Below, piece by piece: positions 49,446-59,381 of a stretch of DNA of 64,000 nt (position 1 is its first letter; each line of letters starts with the position of its first letter). Under the pieces are notes generated by a model. It was given only the letters and a program-made list of their open reading frames with translations, was not told the DNA's origin and ran no database searches. This DNA is from Azospirillum ramasamyi (GTDB lineage: Bacteria; Pseudomonadota; Alphaproteobacteria; Azospirillales; Azospirillaceae): assembly GCF_003233655.1 (NCBI RefSeq), contig NZ_CP029832.1, forward strand, positions 310,001-374,000, given 5' to 3'. The position numbers and the translations under genes are program-made.

Positions 49446-50402
49446 CTAGCGGCCGACCATCGGCTTGAGCCAGGGCGAATTGGCGAAGAGTTCGGTGAAA
49501 TAGCCCTGCCGGATCACCGCCCGCCCGGCCTTGTGGATGCCTTCGGGCAACCCGCCCAACTCGCCCTTCCGGGTCACCACATGGATCGACCGGCGGAATC
49601 CCGAGGTGGGCAACGGCAGCACGCGGATATGGCCGAGGTGCTGGCGGCTCTTCACCAGGGCGGTGGGGGGAAGCAGGCTCCATCCCATCTCCTCCGCCAC
49701 CATGGCCATCACCGTATCCGTGGCGTCGAAGGCGAAGCTGCGCGGCACCTCCATGCCCAGCCGCCGCAGATGCTGGTCCACCAGCCGGCCCAGCGCGCTG
49801 TCCGTCGTGCTGCGGATCAGCGGCAGCGTCCGCGACAGGGTGCGCAGGGCGGCCTCGTCGGCGACGTCGGGCCAATTGCGCGGCAGCAGAAGCACGAACG
49901 GCTCCACCAGCAGGCGCAGGCTGTCGACCTGATCCATGTCGTCGAAGCTGTCGATGGTGAACAGCACGTCCAGCTTGCGGGCGAGAAACTGCTCGCGCAA
50001 TTGTCCGCACAGGCCGGATGCGATGCTGAAGGACGGCACGCTGTCGCGCAGCCGTTGCAGCAGCCGCGGGATGAAGGGGGCCGCCAGCGTGTCGATGCAG
50101 CCGATGCGCAGTTCAGGCATGAAGGACGCGTCGGTGCCGCCGATGACCGCCGGCAATTGCCGCGCATCGGTCAGGATGCGGTTGCTCCAATGCCAAAGCC
50201 GCTGGCCGGCGGCGGTCAGGGCCATGGGCCGGATGCTGCGGTCGAGCAATTGCGTGGCGAAGGCGGTTTCCAGCTGGCGCACGACATGCGAAACGGCCGA
50301 TTGGGTCAGCCCAAGCCTGCGGGCGGCGCCCGTCATGCTTCCCAATTCGGCCACGGCGACGAACACCTCCAGGGATCCAAGGTCAAAGTCTCGGTGATGC
50401 AT
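49446..50402 (-). CDS. LysR-family transcriptional regulator
   Basis: This 318-residue regulator has an N-terminal helix-turn-helix (LGSLEVFVAVAELGSMTGAARRLGLTQSAVSHVVRQLE) and an effector-binding domain from about residue 95 (LRIGCIDTLAAPFIPRLL). It is divergent from a long catabolic operon that starts with MmgE/PrpD. A T-N11-A palindrome lies between them, so it probably controls that operon with the catabolite as inducer. The ATG at 50402 has only a weak ribosome-binding site. Confidence 0.9.
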   Translation of the reverse strand: MHHRDFDLGSLEVFVAVAELGSMTGAARRLGLTQSAVSHVVRQLETAFATQLLDRSIRPMALTAAGQRLWHWSNRILTDARQLPAVIGGTDASFMPELRIGCIDTLAAPFIPRLLQRLRDSVPSFSIASGLCGQLREQFLARKLDVLFTIDSFDDMDQVDSLRLLVEPFVLLLPRNWPDVADEAALRTLSRTLPLIRSTTDSALGRLVDQHLRRLGMEVPRSFAFDATDTVMAMVAEEMGWSLLPPTALVKSRQHLGHIRVLPLPTSGFRRSIHVVTRKGELGGLPEGIHKAGRAVIRQGYFTELFANSPWLKPMVGR

Positions 50403-50473
50403 GGGGCTTCGATCAGGTCCCGGTGAGCGGCGGTTCGGACGGAGATCCGCGTACTATCTTATGATTAACACTC

Positions 50474-50490
50474 CATGAACGGCATTCATG
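50474..50490. promoter_or_regulatory. LysR box (T-N11-A palindrome)
   Basis: CATGAA-CGGCA-TTCATG is a perfect 6-bp inverted repeat that contains T-N11-A (50476 and 50488). It lies between the divergent LysR gene and the MmgE/PrpD gene, about 93 bp before the latter's start. Confidence 0.7.
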
Positions 50491-50582
50491 CCAATCATGA
50501 AATAAATCTCTTGCTCTGACCGTCACCGCGCCTTCCACGGCAGCCTCGCGGGGATATCGATCCCCCTGACGGAGTTGCAGCC

Positions 50583-52013
50583 ATGACGACGCCACCCGGC
50601 ACGCCGGACCATTCCACCCCCGCGGTTCGCCGCATCGGCGATTGGGTGGCGGGGCTGCGGCGGGCCGACATCCCAAAGCCGGTAGCCGAGGTCGCGCTGT
50701 CCTGCATCGTCGATACGCTGGGGGTGGCGCTGGCCGGCGCGGGCAGCGAGGCCGGGGTGCTGGCCGCCGATGTCGCGCGCGACACCTACGCCCCTGGTCC
50801 GGCGCCGCTTCTGGCGGGCGGACGCCTGGGCATGGAGGGGGCCGCTTTCGCGAATGCCGCCGCCGCCCATGCGCTGGATTTCGACGACAACAGCTACGCC
50901 GGCTTCGTCCACGGCTCCGCCGTCGTGGTGCCGGCGGCGCTGGCGGCGACCGGCATGGCCGGCGGCACCGGAAGCGACCTGCTCACCTCCGTGGTGGCCG
51001 GCGCGGAGGCGCAATATGCCCTGGCGGAGGCGGTCGGCAACGGCGTCTATCATGCCGGCTGGTGGACCACCGCCTTGTTCGGCACGGTCGGCGCGGCGGC
51101 GGTGGCGGCCAAGGCTCTCGGGCTGGATGGACGTTCGGCCGCCGATGCCGTCGCCTTCGCGCTTTGCGGGACCGGCGGACTGCGCGCCTGTTTCGGCACC
51201 GGGGCCAAGCCGCTGCTGGCCGCGCAGGCGGCGGCGAACGGGGTGCGTGCCGCCCGGCTTGCCGCGCGCGGCCTGACCGTCCCGCATGGGGTCGTGGAGG
51301 ATCCACGCGGCTTCGCCCGGCTGGTGGCGGAGAACCGCTTCGATCCGGCGGCGCTGGATTCGCTTGGAGGACGCTGGCGTCTTCTCGATCCCGGCATCGA
51401 CACCAAGCTCTATCCGGTCTGCCTGTCCGCACATGCCGCCATGGACGCGGTGCGCGACCTGATGGCGGAACGGCGGCTCACCGCCGGTGACATCGCCGCC
51501 GTCCATTGCCGTGTGCCGCCGGTGGTCGCGGCCAACCTGACCTATGACCGCCCGGCGACGGCGGGCGAGGCCCGCTTCAGCCTGCATTTCGCCGTCGCCT
51601 GCGTGATGCTGCACGGCACCCTGACGCTGGAGCATCTGAGCCGGACCACGTTGGCGGATCCGGTGCTGGCTGCGCTCATCGGACGGATCGCGATGGAGGC
51701 CGATCCGGCCTGGAACGCCGACGCCGACCGTGCGCGGCTTGCGCCGGAGGGCGCGGAGGTGACCGTCGAAACGGTGGCCGGGGAGCGGATCACCCGCTTC
51801 TGCCCGTCGGCGCGCGGCACGGTGGCCCGCCCGCTGTCGGCGGCGGAGCATGCCGCCAAGTTCAAAGGCTGCGCCGCCCATGCGATCGGACCGGCGGGAG
51901 CGGAAAACCTCCATTTAAGATTGCAGGGCCTTGAACTGGAAACCGACCTCCCGAGCCTGCTCCACCTCTGCACCATGCCGGCCATTCATGATCCCGATGA
52001 AAAACCGTCATGA
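50583..52013 (+). CDS. MmgE/PrpD-family protein
   Basis: This 476-residue protein belongs to the MmgE/PrpD family of dehydratases and decarboxylases (2-methylcitrate dehydratase, cis-aconitate decarboxylase and others). Typical parts are LSCIVDTLGVALAGAGSEAG, AAAAHALDFDDNSYAGFVHGSAVVVPAALA and the lid region IDTKLYPVCLSAHAAMDAV. Many members in transport operons act on unknown cyclic or carboxylate substrates. It is the first gene after the LysR divergence, followed after 268 bp by an ABC transporter operon. That spacer has a short AAAATG-TAG-CATTTT palindrome (52079-52093). Confidence 0.85.
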   Translation: MTTPPGTPDHSTPAVRRIGDWVAGLRRADIPKPVAEVALSCIVDTLGVALAGAGSEAGVLAADVARDTYAPGPAPLLAGGRLGMEGAAFANAAAAHALDFDDNSYAGFVHGSAVVVPAALAATGMAGGTGSDLLTSVVAGAEAQYALAEAVGNGVYHAGWWTTALFGTVGAAAVAAKALGLDGRSAADAVAFALCGTGGLRACFGTGAKPLLAAQAAANGVRAARLAARGLTVPHGVVEDPRGFARLVAENRFDPAALDSLGGRWRLLDPGIDTKLYPVCLSAHAAMDAVRDLMAERRLTAGDIAAVHCRVPPVVAANLTYDRPATAGEARFSLHFAVACVMLHGTLTLEHLSRTTLADPVLAALIGRIAMEADPAWNADADRARLAPEGAEVTVETVAGERITRFCPSARGTVARPLSAAEHAAKFKGCAAHAIGPAGAENLHLRLQGLELETDLPSLLHLCTMPAIHDPDEKPS

Positions 52014-52281
52014 TCCGCCGCCCGCGGTTCGGTGAGCGCTTGTTTTCCCGCCAAGCTGCGATATCCAACAATCGCCGAAAAATGTAGCATTTTCAGCAAC
52101 TTTCCGGCGCGTGCGCCGCACAAAAGCCATGCGCGCGCCTCGTTTGCACAAGCTTTGAGCAGATTTCTGCCCGATCAGCCGCCCACCCGCCGCCCTTTCC
52201 TCCGGCCACGGCCTTATGACACCGTTGAGGTCGAGCAGAAACCAAGGTCCACCAGAAGGACCGGAAAACAGAGGGGCTTTC

Positions 52282-53784
52282 ATGATGATGCGACGTATGG
52301 TGGCACGGGCCGTGCTCTCGGCAATCCTCCTGTCCGGGACGGCGATGTCGGTCCAGGCCGCGGGCACGCTCAAGGTCTCGGTGGATTCCAACCTGAACAC
52401 GCTCGATCCCGCCAAGATGAAGGGCGGGCAGGAGTATGTCGCCGCCTACCTGATCTTCAACGGCCTGACCGTCATCGGTCACGACATGACGGTGAAGCCC
52501 GATCTGGCCGAGCGCTGGGAACACAGCGACGATCTGAAGACCTGGACCTTCCATCTGCGCAAGGGCGTGAAGTTCCACAACGGCCGCGACCTGGAAGCCG
52601 AAGACGTCGTCGCCACCATCACCCGCATCCAGGACAAGGCGACCGGCTCCACCGCCCGCGTCAATTTCGAGATCGTGGAGTCGATGAAGGCGCTGGACCC
52701 GGCGACCGTCCAGTTCCAGCTCAAGAGCCCCTACGCAGGCTTCGCCGAACTGTTCGGCGAGCGGCAGGCGCGCATCGTTCCGCGCGACGCCGTCGACACG
52801 CTGGCCAGCAAGCCGATCGGCACCGGCCCGTTCGAATTCGTGTCCTTCTCCCCCGGCGACCGCGTCGTCCTGAAGCGCAACGCCAACTACTTCGAAGAGG
52901 GCCTGCCGAAGCTGGACGAGGTGGTGGTGCGGATCCTGCCGGAAGCGGCGGCCCAGGTTGCGGCACTGACCACCGGCGAACTGGATCTGGTGTGGAACCT
53001 GCCGCTGGAGGCCATCGACAAGGTCAAGGCCGACACGAAGCTGAAGGTCGATTCCGTCCCGACATCCACCTGGGACGGCGTCATCATGAACAACGTGGTG
53101 AAGCCCTTCGACGATCCGCGCGTGCGCAAGGCGGTGGCGATGGCCCTGGACAAGCAGACGATCACCCAGATCGCGCTGTTCGGCAACGGCACGCCGACCC
53201 ATTCGCCGATCCCGCCGAGCCATCCCTATTTCAACACGGATCTGAAGATCGCCAAGGGCGATCCGGCGGGCGCGAAGAAGCTGCTGGCCGAGGCCGGCTA
53301 TCCCAACGGGTTCGAGGTCACGCTGCACACCCCCGCCGGCCGCGCCACCCGCGAACGGCTCGGCCTCGCCGTGCGTGAACTGCTGAAGCCGGCCGGCATC
53401 ACCGTCAACGTGCAGCGCGTGCCGTTCGACGTCTTCCTGAAGGACATCGAGGGCAAGGCCGGCTTCTACATCGACGGCTTCTTCAGCCGCCCGACCATCG
53501 ATACGTCGGTCTACCCCTGGTACCATTCGCGCGGGTCGTGGAACACCGCGCTGTGGAGCTATTCCAACCCGAAGATGGACGCGCTGCTGGACGGCGCCCG
53601 CCAGGCCAAGAGCGAGGATGAGGCGAAGTCGCTCTACACCCAGGTCCAGGCTCTGGCGGTGGAGGATTCGCCGGGCGTCATCCCCTACGTCATCAACCAC
53701 ATCAACGGGTTGAACGCCAAGGTCAAGGGGTTCCAGTCGCATCCGATGATGTTCCTCGACCTGCGCAACGTGTCGGTCGACTGA
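52282..53784 (+). CDS. ABC transporter substrate-binding protein, peptide/opine/nickel family (SBP_bac_5)
   Basis: This 500-residue periplasmic protein has a signal peptide (MVARAVLSAILLSGTAMSVQAA) and the DppA/OppA-type fold. Signatures include LNTLDPAKMKGGQEYVAAYLIFNGL, TWTFHLRKGVKFHNGRDLEAEDVV, PIGTGPFEFVSFSPGD and VRKAVAMALDKQTI. It delivers a peptide-like or modified amino-acid ligand to the following permeases. ATG 52282 is chosen for its GAGGGG ribosome-binding site and the family start. It heads a tightly packed transporter and catabolic operon. Confidence 0.92.
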   Translation: MMMRRMVARAVLSAILLSGTAMSVQAAGTLKVSVDSNLNTLDPAKMKGGQEYVAAYLIFNGLTVIGHDMTVKPDLAERWEHSDDLKTWTFHLRKGVKFHNGRDLEAEDVVATITRIQDKATGSTARVNFEIVESMKALDPATVQFQLKSPYAGFAELFGERQARIVPRDAVDTLASKPIGTGPFEFVSFSPGDRVVLKRNANYFEEGLPKLDEVVVRILPEAAAQVAALTTGELDLVWNLPLEAIDKVKADTKLKVDSVPTSTWDGVIMNNVVKPFDDPRVRKAVAMALDKQTITQIALFGNGTPTHSPIPPSHPYFNTDLKIAKGDPAGAKKLLAEAGYPNGFEVTLHTPAGRATRERLGLAVRELLKPAGITVNVQRVPFDVFLKDIEGKAGFYIDGFFSRPTIDTSVYPWYHSRGSWNTALWSYSNPKMDALLDGARQAKSEDEAKSLYTQVQALAVEDSPGVIPYVINHINGLNAKVKGFQSHPMMFLDLRNVSVD

Positions 53785-53848
53785 GGCCGAACCGGGGACC
53801 GGCCGCGACCGCCGCCGGCCCCCACCTCTTTCCGACGGGGATGCCGCC

Positions 53849-54805
53849 ATGTTCGCCTACATCCTGACCCGGCTCGCCTCCCTGGCGCTGATCCTGGTCG
53901 TCATGTCGGTCCTGATCTTCCTGGTGACCCAGGCGATGCCGGGCGACGTCGCTTCGATGATCGCCGGCCAGTTCGCCTCCAAGGAGGTCGTGGACGCCAT
54001 CGCGGTCAAGCTGGGCCTCGACCAGCCGCTGATCGTCCAGTATGGCCGCTGGGCCGGCGGCATCCTGCAGGGCGACCTCGGCCGCTCGCTGGTGCTGGAA
54101 CAGCCGATCGGCCCCATCCTGATGGAGGCGCTGGCCCGGTCGCTGGTGCTGGCCGTCGTGGCGCTGGCGGTGGTCGCTGTGGTCGGCATCGCGCTCGGCG
54201 TGCTGGCGGCGGTGCGGCGCGGCAAGCTGACCGATCAGATGGTCTCCGGTGTCTCCTATCTCGGCATCGCGGTTCCCGACTTCTTCTGGGCCATCGTGCT
54301 GGTCCTGATCTTCGGCAGCTACCTGCAACTGCTGCCCACCGGCGGCTATACCCCGATCTCCGAGGGTTTCCTGCCCTGGGCCGCCCATCTGGTGCTGCCT
54401 GTCGTCACGCTGGTGATGATGCTGCTGGCCCGCATCGCCCGGCTGACCCGCTCCAGCATGATCGACGTTCTCCAGACCAACTACGTGAAGTTCGCCCGCG
54501 CCAAGGGCATGCCGGAATCGGTCGTGATCCTGCGCCACGCGCTGAAGAACGCGCTTTTGCCGACCATCACGGTGCTGGCAATCGATTTCGGCCTGATCCT
54601 GGGCGGTGTGGTGGTGATCGAGACGATCTTCTCCTATCCCGGCATGGGACGGCTGCTGCTGTTCGCCATCCAGCGCCACGACCTGCCGCTGATCCAGGCG
54701 ACCATCCTGATCGTGTCCGCCGCCTACTGTCTCGCCAATCTGACCGCCGACCTGCTCTACGCCTTCGTGAACCCGAAGATCCGCCACGGCATGAGAGCCT
54801 CCTGA
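53849..54805 (+). CDS. ABC transporter permease, DppB type
   Basis: This 318-residue permease has six TM segments and the DppB/OppB signatures. These are LVVMSVLIFLVTQAMPGD at the N-terminus, LGLDQPLIVQYGRWAGGILQGDLGRSL, the EAA loop FARAKGMPESVVILRHALKNALLP, and VVVIETIFSYPGMGRLLLFAI. With the DppC-type subunit it forms the channel. The next gene starts one base after its stop. Confidence 0.93.
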   Translation: MFAYILTRLASLALILVVMSVLIFLVTQAMPGDVASMIAGQFASKEVVDAIAVKLGLDQPLIVQYGRWAGGILQGDLGRSLVLEQPIGPILMEALARSLVLAVVALAVVAVVGIALGVLAAVRRGKLTDQMVSGVSYLGIAVPDFFWAIVLVLIFGSYLQLLPTGGYTPISEGFLPWAAHLVLPVVTLVMMLLARIARLTRSSMIDVLQTNYVKFARAKGMPESVVILRHALKNALLPTITVLAIDFGLILGGVVVIETIFSYPGMGRLLLFAIQRHDLPLIQATILIVSAAYCLANLTADLLYAFVNPKIRHGMRAS

Positions 54806-54806
54806 C

Positions 54807-55670
54807 ATGACCGACGCGACTTCCGTCCGCTCCGTCCCGCGGCGCCTGAATATGTCTTCGCTGCCCGGCTCGCTGATCGTCGGCATCGTCCTGCTGGCCC
54901 CGCTGGTGGTGGCGGCCGTCGCCGGCTCCTGGCTCGCGCCCTACCCTTACGACGAGATGAACATCCTGAGCCGGCTGCAGCCGCCGGGGCCCGATTTCTG
55001 GTTCGGCACCGACGAGTTCGGCCGCGACGTGTTCAGCCGCACCCTGGTCGGCACCGGCAGTTCGCTGCTGATGGGCGTCGCCGCCACGGCACTGAGCCTG
55101 CTGGCCGGCGTTCCGCTGGGTCTGGTCGCCGGCTACAAGGGCGGGCGCGTCGGCGAGACGATCATGCGCGCCATGGACGTGCTGATGTCCTTCCCGCCGA
55201 TCCTGCTGGGCATCCTGGTGCTGGCCGTCACCCCGCCGGCGCAGTGGAAGGCCATCGCCGCCATCGGCATCGTCTATGTGCCGCAGGTGGTGCGCCTGAC
55301 CCGCGCCATCACGCTGGAACTGATGCAGGAGGAGTTCATCACCGCCGCCCGCCTGCGCGGGGAGAGCGCGACCTACATCCTGTTCAAGGAAATCCTGCCG
55401 AACATCTGGCCGCCGCTGGCGGTGGAGGCCAGCCTGCGCGTGGTCTTCGCCATCCTGCTCGGCGCCTCTCTCAGCTTCATCGGCATGGGAGCGCAGCCGC
55501 CCTCCTCCGACTGGGGCCTGATGATCAGCGAGGCGCGGCCCTTCGTGGAACAGGCGCCGTGGATCGCGCTGTGCCCCGGTTTCGCCCTGGCCATCGCGGT
55601 GATCGGCATCAACCTGCTGGGCGACGGGCTGCGTGCCCTGCTCGACCCCCGCAACACGGGAGCGCACTGA
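54807..55670 (+). CDS. ABC transporter permease, DppC type
   Basis: This 287-residue permease has an N-terminal TM helix (LIVGIVLLAPLVVAAVAGSWLA). It carries the DppC/OppC signature FWFGTDEFGRDVFSRTLVGT, the EAA loop ITAARLRGESATYILFKEILPN, and the ending GINLLGDGLRALLDPRNTG. The start ATG follows the DppB-type stop by one base. It is the second channel subunit of the same importer. Confidence 0.93.
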   Translation: MTDATSVRSVPRRLNMSSLPGSLIVGIVLLAPLVVAAVAGSWLAPYPYDEMNILSRLQPPGPDFWFGTDEFGRDVFSRTLVGTGSSLLMGVAATALSLLAGVPLGLVAGYKGGRVGETIMRAMDVLMSFPPILLGILVLAVTPPAQWKAIAAIGIVYVPQVVRLTRAITLELMQEEFITAARLRGESATYILFKEILPNIWPPLAVEASLRVVFAILLGASLSFIGMGAQPPSSDWGLMISEARPFVEQAPWIALCPGFALAIAVIGINLLGDGLRALLDPRNTGAH

Positions 55671-55671
55671 G

Positions 55672-57801
55672 ATGATGACCGCTCCGCAAGCGCATCCGAC
55701 CCTGCAGCCGGCCGCCGCTCCGGCGGTGACGCCCGCACCGGCGCCGTTGCTGGACATCCGCGGCCTGACCATCAGCTACGGCAATGCCCGCGGCACGCTG
55801 CGCGCGGCCAGCGACGTCAGCTTCGCCATCCGCCCCGGCGAGGTGATGGGGCTGGTCGGCGAATCCGGTTCGGGCAAGAGCACGGTCGCCATGGCGATCC
55901 TCGACCTGCTGGGCGGCGGCGGCCGGGTGGATGCCGGCGAGATCCTGTTCGACGGCGTCGACCTCCGCCGCCTGCCGGCCGCCGAGCGCCGGGCGCTGCG
56001 TGGGGACAGGATCGCCGCCGTCTTCCAGGATCCCTTCACCTCCCTGAACCCGGCGCTGACCGTCGGCCGGCAGATCGCCGAGCCGCTGATCCGCCACAAG
56101 GGTCTGTCCACCCGGCAGGCCGCGGTCCGGGTGGAGGAACTGCTGGCCGAGGTCGGCATCCGCGATCCCCGCCGGGTCGCCGCCTCCTACCCGCACGAGC
56201 TGTCGGGCGGCATGCAGCAGCGGGCGCTGATCGCCACCGCGCTCGGCTGCGAACCGAAGCTGCTGATCCTGGACGAGCCGACCACCGCACTGGACGTGAC
56301 GGTGGAGGCCCGCATCATCGACCTGCTGGCGAAGCTGTGCGACAGCCACCGGCTGAGCGCGCTGTTCGTTTCCCACAACCTGGGCATCGTCAACCGGATC
56401 TGCGAAACCGTCACCGTGCTCTATGGCGGTGTGGTGGTGGAGACGGGCCGGACCGGCCGCGTGCTGTCCCGTCCGGCCCATCCCTATGCCAAGGGGCTGG
56501 TCGCCGCCCTGCCGCGCATCACCGCGGACCGCCGCCACCGCCTGCCCTCCATCCCCGGCACGGTCGCCAAGCTGAGCGGCGCGGTCACGGCATGCGTCTT
56601 CGCCCCCCGCTGCCCCTTCGCCGAGGAGACCTGCCGCAGTCAGCCGCAGACGATGCGGATGGACGAGGCCGGGGACGGCGTGCGCTGCTGGAAGGCCGAC
56701 GCCTTGGCCGATACGCCATGGCCGGACGAGGAATCCGGCGCCGCCCGCCCGCCGAGGGCGCTGCCGCAGCGGTCGGCTCCGCTGGTCGAGGTGGAGAATC
56801 TGCGCAAGATTTACGGCGCGAACCGCTCCATCCTGCCCTGGCTGCGCCGCGCCGGCACCGTGGCGGTGGACGATGTGTCCTTCACCGTCGGCCGCGGCGA
56901 GGTGGTTGGGGTGGTCGGCGAGAGCGGCAGCGGCAAGAGCACCATCGGCCGCGCCCTGCTGGCGCTGACCGAGCCCAGCGCCGGCACCGTGCTGTTCGAC
57001 GGCGCCGACCTGACGGAGCGGGTCAAGCGCGGCGACCAGGAACTGCGCCGCCGCGCTCAGCTGGTCTTCCAGAACTCCGCCGCCTCGCTGAACCCGCGCA
57101 AGACCGTCGGGGCGGCGATGGACCGGCCGCTGGTGCTGGCCGGCAAAGGCGACGCGGAGAAGCGGCGCAAGACCATCGCCGGGCTGTTGACCCGCGTCGG
57201 GCTGCCGGCCGCCTATGCCGACCGCTATCCGCATGAGCTGAGCGGCGGCGAGCGCCAGCGCGTGAACATCGCCCGCGCACTCGCCACCAACCCGGATTTC
57301 GTCGTCTGCGACGAGGCGGTGTCGGCGCTCGACGTCTCGGTGCAGGCCAACATCCTGAACCTGCTTGCCGAACTGCGCGACGAGATGGGGCTGTCCTATC
57401 TCTTCATCACCCACGACATCGCGGTGGTGTCGCACATCGCCGACCGCGTCCTCGTCGTCTATGGCGGCACCATCTGCGAGGAAGGCCCGATCGCCAGCGT
57501 GCTCCGCCCGCCCTACCACCCCTACACCGAGGCGCTGCTGTCCGCCGTTCCGCGGCTGGCGGAGGATGGGCAGGAGACGCCGAGGATCCTTCTGGAGGAT
57601 GCCGCCGCCGCGCCCGGCGGCCGGGGCTGCGCCTTCGCCGCCCGCTGCCCGCGCAAACTGGGGGCGGTCTGCGACGAACAGGCTCCGCCCGTCCACGAGA
57701 CGGCCGACGGCCACCGCATCGCCTGCCACATCCCGCTGGCGACGCTGGCCGAACGCGCCGCGGTCTTTCCGGAACTCATGGAGGGCGACGCCCGGCACTG
57801 A
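55672..57801 (+). CDS. Fused double ABC ATPase (DppD-DppF type)
   Basis: This 709-residue protein contains two complete ATPase units. The first has Walker A GESGSGKST, signature LSGGMQQRALIATAL, Walker B LLILDEPTTALD, and an oligopeptide-type C-terminal extension with four cysteines (CVFAPRCPFAEETC). The second has GESGSGKST, LSGGERQRVNIARAL, DFVVCDEAVSALD and a similar extension. Peptide importers usually encode these as separate DppD and DppF; here they are one chain. The second Walker B has CDEA rather than LDEP, as seen in DppF-like proteins. It powers the adjacent permease pair. Confidence 0.93.
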   Translation: MMTAPQAHPTLQPAAAPAVTPAPAPLLDIRGLTISYGNARGTLRAASDVSFAIRPGEVMGLVGESGSGKSTVAMAILDLLGGGGRVDAGEILFDGVDLRRLPAAERRALRGDRIAAVFQDPFTSLNPALTVGRQIAEPLIRHKGLSTRQAAVRVEELLAEVGIRDPRRVAASYPHELSGGMQQRALIATALGCEPKLLILDEPTTALDVTVEARIIDLLAKLCDSHRLSALFVSHNLGIVNRICETVTVLYGGVVVETGRTGRVLSRPAHPYAKGLVAALPRITADRRHRLPSIPGTVAKLSGAVTACVFAPRCPFAEETCRSQPQTMRMDEAGDGVRCWKADALADTPWPDEESGAARPPRALPQRSAPLVEVENLRKIYGANRSILPWLRRAGTVAVDDVSFTVGRGEVVGVVGESGSGKSTIGRALLALTEPSAGTVLFDGADLTERVKRGDQELRRRAQLVFQNSAASLNPRKTVGAAMDRPLVLAGKGDAEKRRKTIAGLLTRVGLPAAYADRYPHELSGGERQRVNIARALATNPDFVVCDEAVSALDVSVQANILNLLAELRDEMGLSYLFITHDIAVVSHIADRVLVVYGGTICEEGPIASVLRPPYHPYTEALLSAVPRLAEDGQETPRILLEDAAAAPGGRGCAFAARCPRKLGAVCDEQAPPVHETADGHRIACHIPLATLAERAAVFPELMEGDARH

Positions 57802-57840
57802 CTGACCCGCCGCTCCGGCGCGTCCGTCGGCGACGCTCCC

Positions 57841-57864
57841 GCGGGGGGCGCCGGACGCCCCCGC
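57841..57864. other. Hairpin between transporter and catabolic genes
   Basis: GCGGGGGGCG pairs with CGCCCCCGC around CCGGA. It lies in the 110-bp spacer after the ATPase gene and has no T run. It may attenuate or stabilise the long transcript. Confidence 0.4.
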
Positions 57865-57911
57865 CTTACCTGTCCGAACCGATCCCGCACACCGGAACCA
57901 TGGAACCCGTC

Positions 57912-58334
57912 ATGACCGTCCACACCCGCATCCGTCAGTTCAACACCAAGAAGACCTATCCCGAACAGGCGCTGGACAACGACCTGTGCCAGACCGTCGT
58001 CGCGCGCGGCACCATGGTCTTCGTCCGCGGCCAGATCGGCCAGAACCTCGACACCAGCGAGAGCGTCGCGGTGGGCGACGCCGCCGGCCAGACCGAACAG
58101 GCGATGGCCAACATCAAGATGCTGCTGGAAGAGGCCGGCTCGTCGCTGGAGCACATCTGCAAGATCACCGTCTACATCACCGACCCGCGCTATCGCGAGC
58201 CGGTCTACCGCACGATCGGCAAATGGCTGAAGGGGGTCTATCCGGTGTCGACCGGCATCGTGGTCAGCGCGCTCGCCCGCCCGGAATGGGTGGTGGAGGT
58301 CGATGCGACCGCCGTGATCCCCGACGCCGCCTGA
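57912..58334 (+). CDS. RidA-family deaminase
   Basis: This protein of 140 residues belongs to the RidA/YjgF family. It has VVARGTMVFVRGQIGQNL, AMANIKMLLEEAGSSLEHICKITVYITDPRYR and VSALARPEWVVEVDATAVIP. The Arg in ALARPE corresponds to the catalytic Arg that binds the imine carboxylate. RidA proteins hydrolyse reactive enamine/imine intermediates of PLP and amidine chemistry. ATG 57912 has GGAA 6 bp upstream; ATG 57900 adds four residues. Its place in a nitrogen-removing operon fits a clean-up role for an imine intermediate. Confidence 0.88.
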   Translation: MTVHTRIRQFNTKKTYPEQALDNDLCQTVVARGTMVFVRGQIGQNLDTSESVAVGDAAGQTEQAMANIKMLLEEAGSSLEHICKITVYITDPRYREPVYRTIGKWLKGVYPVSTGIVVSALARPEWVVEVDATAVIPDAA

Positions 58335-58385
58335 GGCGCGGCGCCCCCGTCCATTCATCACAAACCGACAAGAAGAACCGCCGCC

Positions 58386-59345
58386 ATGAGCACCAGCCTG
58401 ACCAACCCGCCGCGCCGCGAGCTGCAGAGCTTCCTCGACTTTCCGATCTGCACCGACATCGACCAGCTCGACGGTCATATCGGCATCCTCGGCATCCCCT
58501 ACGGCGATCCCTATTCGATCGACGAGGTGACCAACGACCAGACCAACGCCCCGACCTGGGTGCGCCGCTACACCGAGCGGGCGCTGCGCAAGCTGGAGCG
58601 CTGGGATTTCGACATCGGCGGTCCGCTGCTGGGCGGCAAGGACATCAAGGTGGTGGATTGCGGCGACGTGAAGGCCGATCCGCGCGATCTCGACCTGCAT
58701 TACCGCAACGCCGAGGCGGTGGTGCGCCGGATGCTGGCCAAGGGCATGCTGCCCATCATCATCGGCGGCGACCACGGCATCCCGATTCCGGTGCTGCGCG
58801 CCTATGACGACCAGGGGCCGATCACGCTGGTCCACATCGACGCCCATCTGGATTGGCGCGACGACGTGAACGGCGCCCGCAACGGCTATTCCAGCCCGAT
58901 CCGCCGCGCCGCGGAAATGGACCACATCGGCCAGATCTTCCAGATCGGCCTGCGGTCGGCCGGCAGCGCCCGCCCGGAGGAGGTGGAGGCGGCGCTGTCC
59001 TACGGCGCGGTGCTGGTCCCCGACGTGGAGTTGCAGGACGTCGGGATGAAGGCCGTTCTGGACCGCATCCCCGACGGCGGCCGCTATTACCTGACCATCG
59101 ACGCCGACGGCATGGACCCGACCATCATGCCGGCGGTCAACGGCCCCGCCCCCGGTGGCGTCACCTATCCGCAGATCCGCACGCTCATCCACGGGCTGGT
59201 GGCCAAGGGCCGCGTCGTCGGCATGGACATCGTAGAGATCACGCCGAAGAAGGATCTCAACGGCATCACCGCCATCACCGCCGGACGCATCATCTGCAAC
59301 CTGATCGGCAAGACCATCCAGGCCGGCTATTTCGACGCCAAGTGA
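58386..59345 (+). CDS. Ureohydrolase (agmatinase/arginase/guanidinobutyrase family)
   Basis: This 319-residue enzyme has the binuclear manganese motifs of ureohydrolases: IIIGGDHGIPIPV, LVHIDAHLDWRDD and LTIDADGMDPTIMP. The insert VTNDQTNAPTWVRRYTERAL near residue 55 and the absence of arginase-specific substrate residues suggest a guanidino or formimino acid other than arginine. It hydrolyses an amidino group, releasing urea or formamide. It lies between RidA and HutF genes. Confidence 0.88.
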   Translation: MSTSLTNPPRRELQSFLDFPICTDIDQLDGHIGILGIPYGDPYSIDEVTNDQTNAPTWVRRYTERALRKLERWDFDIGGPLLGGKDIKVVDCGDVKADPRDLDLHYRNAEAVVRRMLAKGMLPIIIGGDHGIPIPVLRAYDDQGPITLVHIDAHLDWRDDVNGARNGYSSPIRRAAEMDHIGQIFQIGLRSAGSARPEEVEAALSYGAVLVPDVELQDVGMKAVLDRIPDGGRYYLTIDADGMDPTIMPAVNGPAPGGVTYPQIRTLIHGLVAKGRVVGMDIVEITPKKDLNGITAITAGRIICNLIGKTIQAGYFDAK

Positions 59346-59381
59346 CGGCGGCAAGGTGATTGCGATGGGGAGGATCGGACG

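Noticed and set aside
52079..52093. AAAATG-TAG-CATTTT as a LysR operator for the ABC transporter genes
   Set aside because: It does not follow the T-N11-A form of the box at 50474 and lies far from the start; noted only as a short palindrome.
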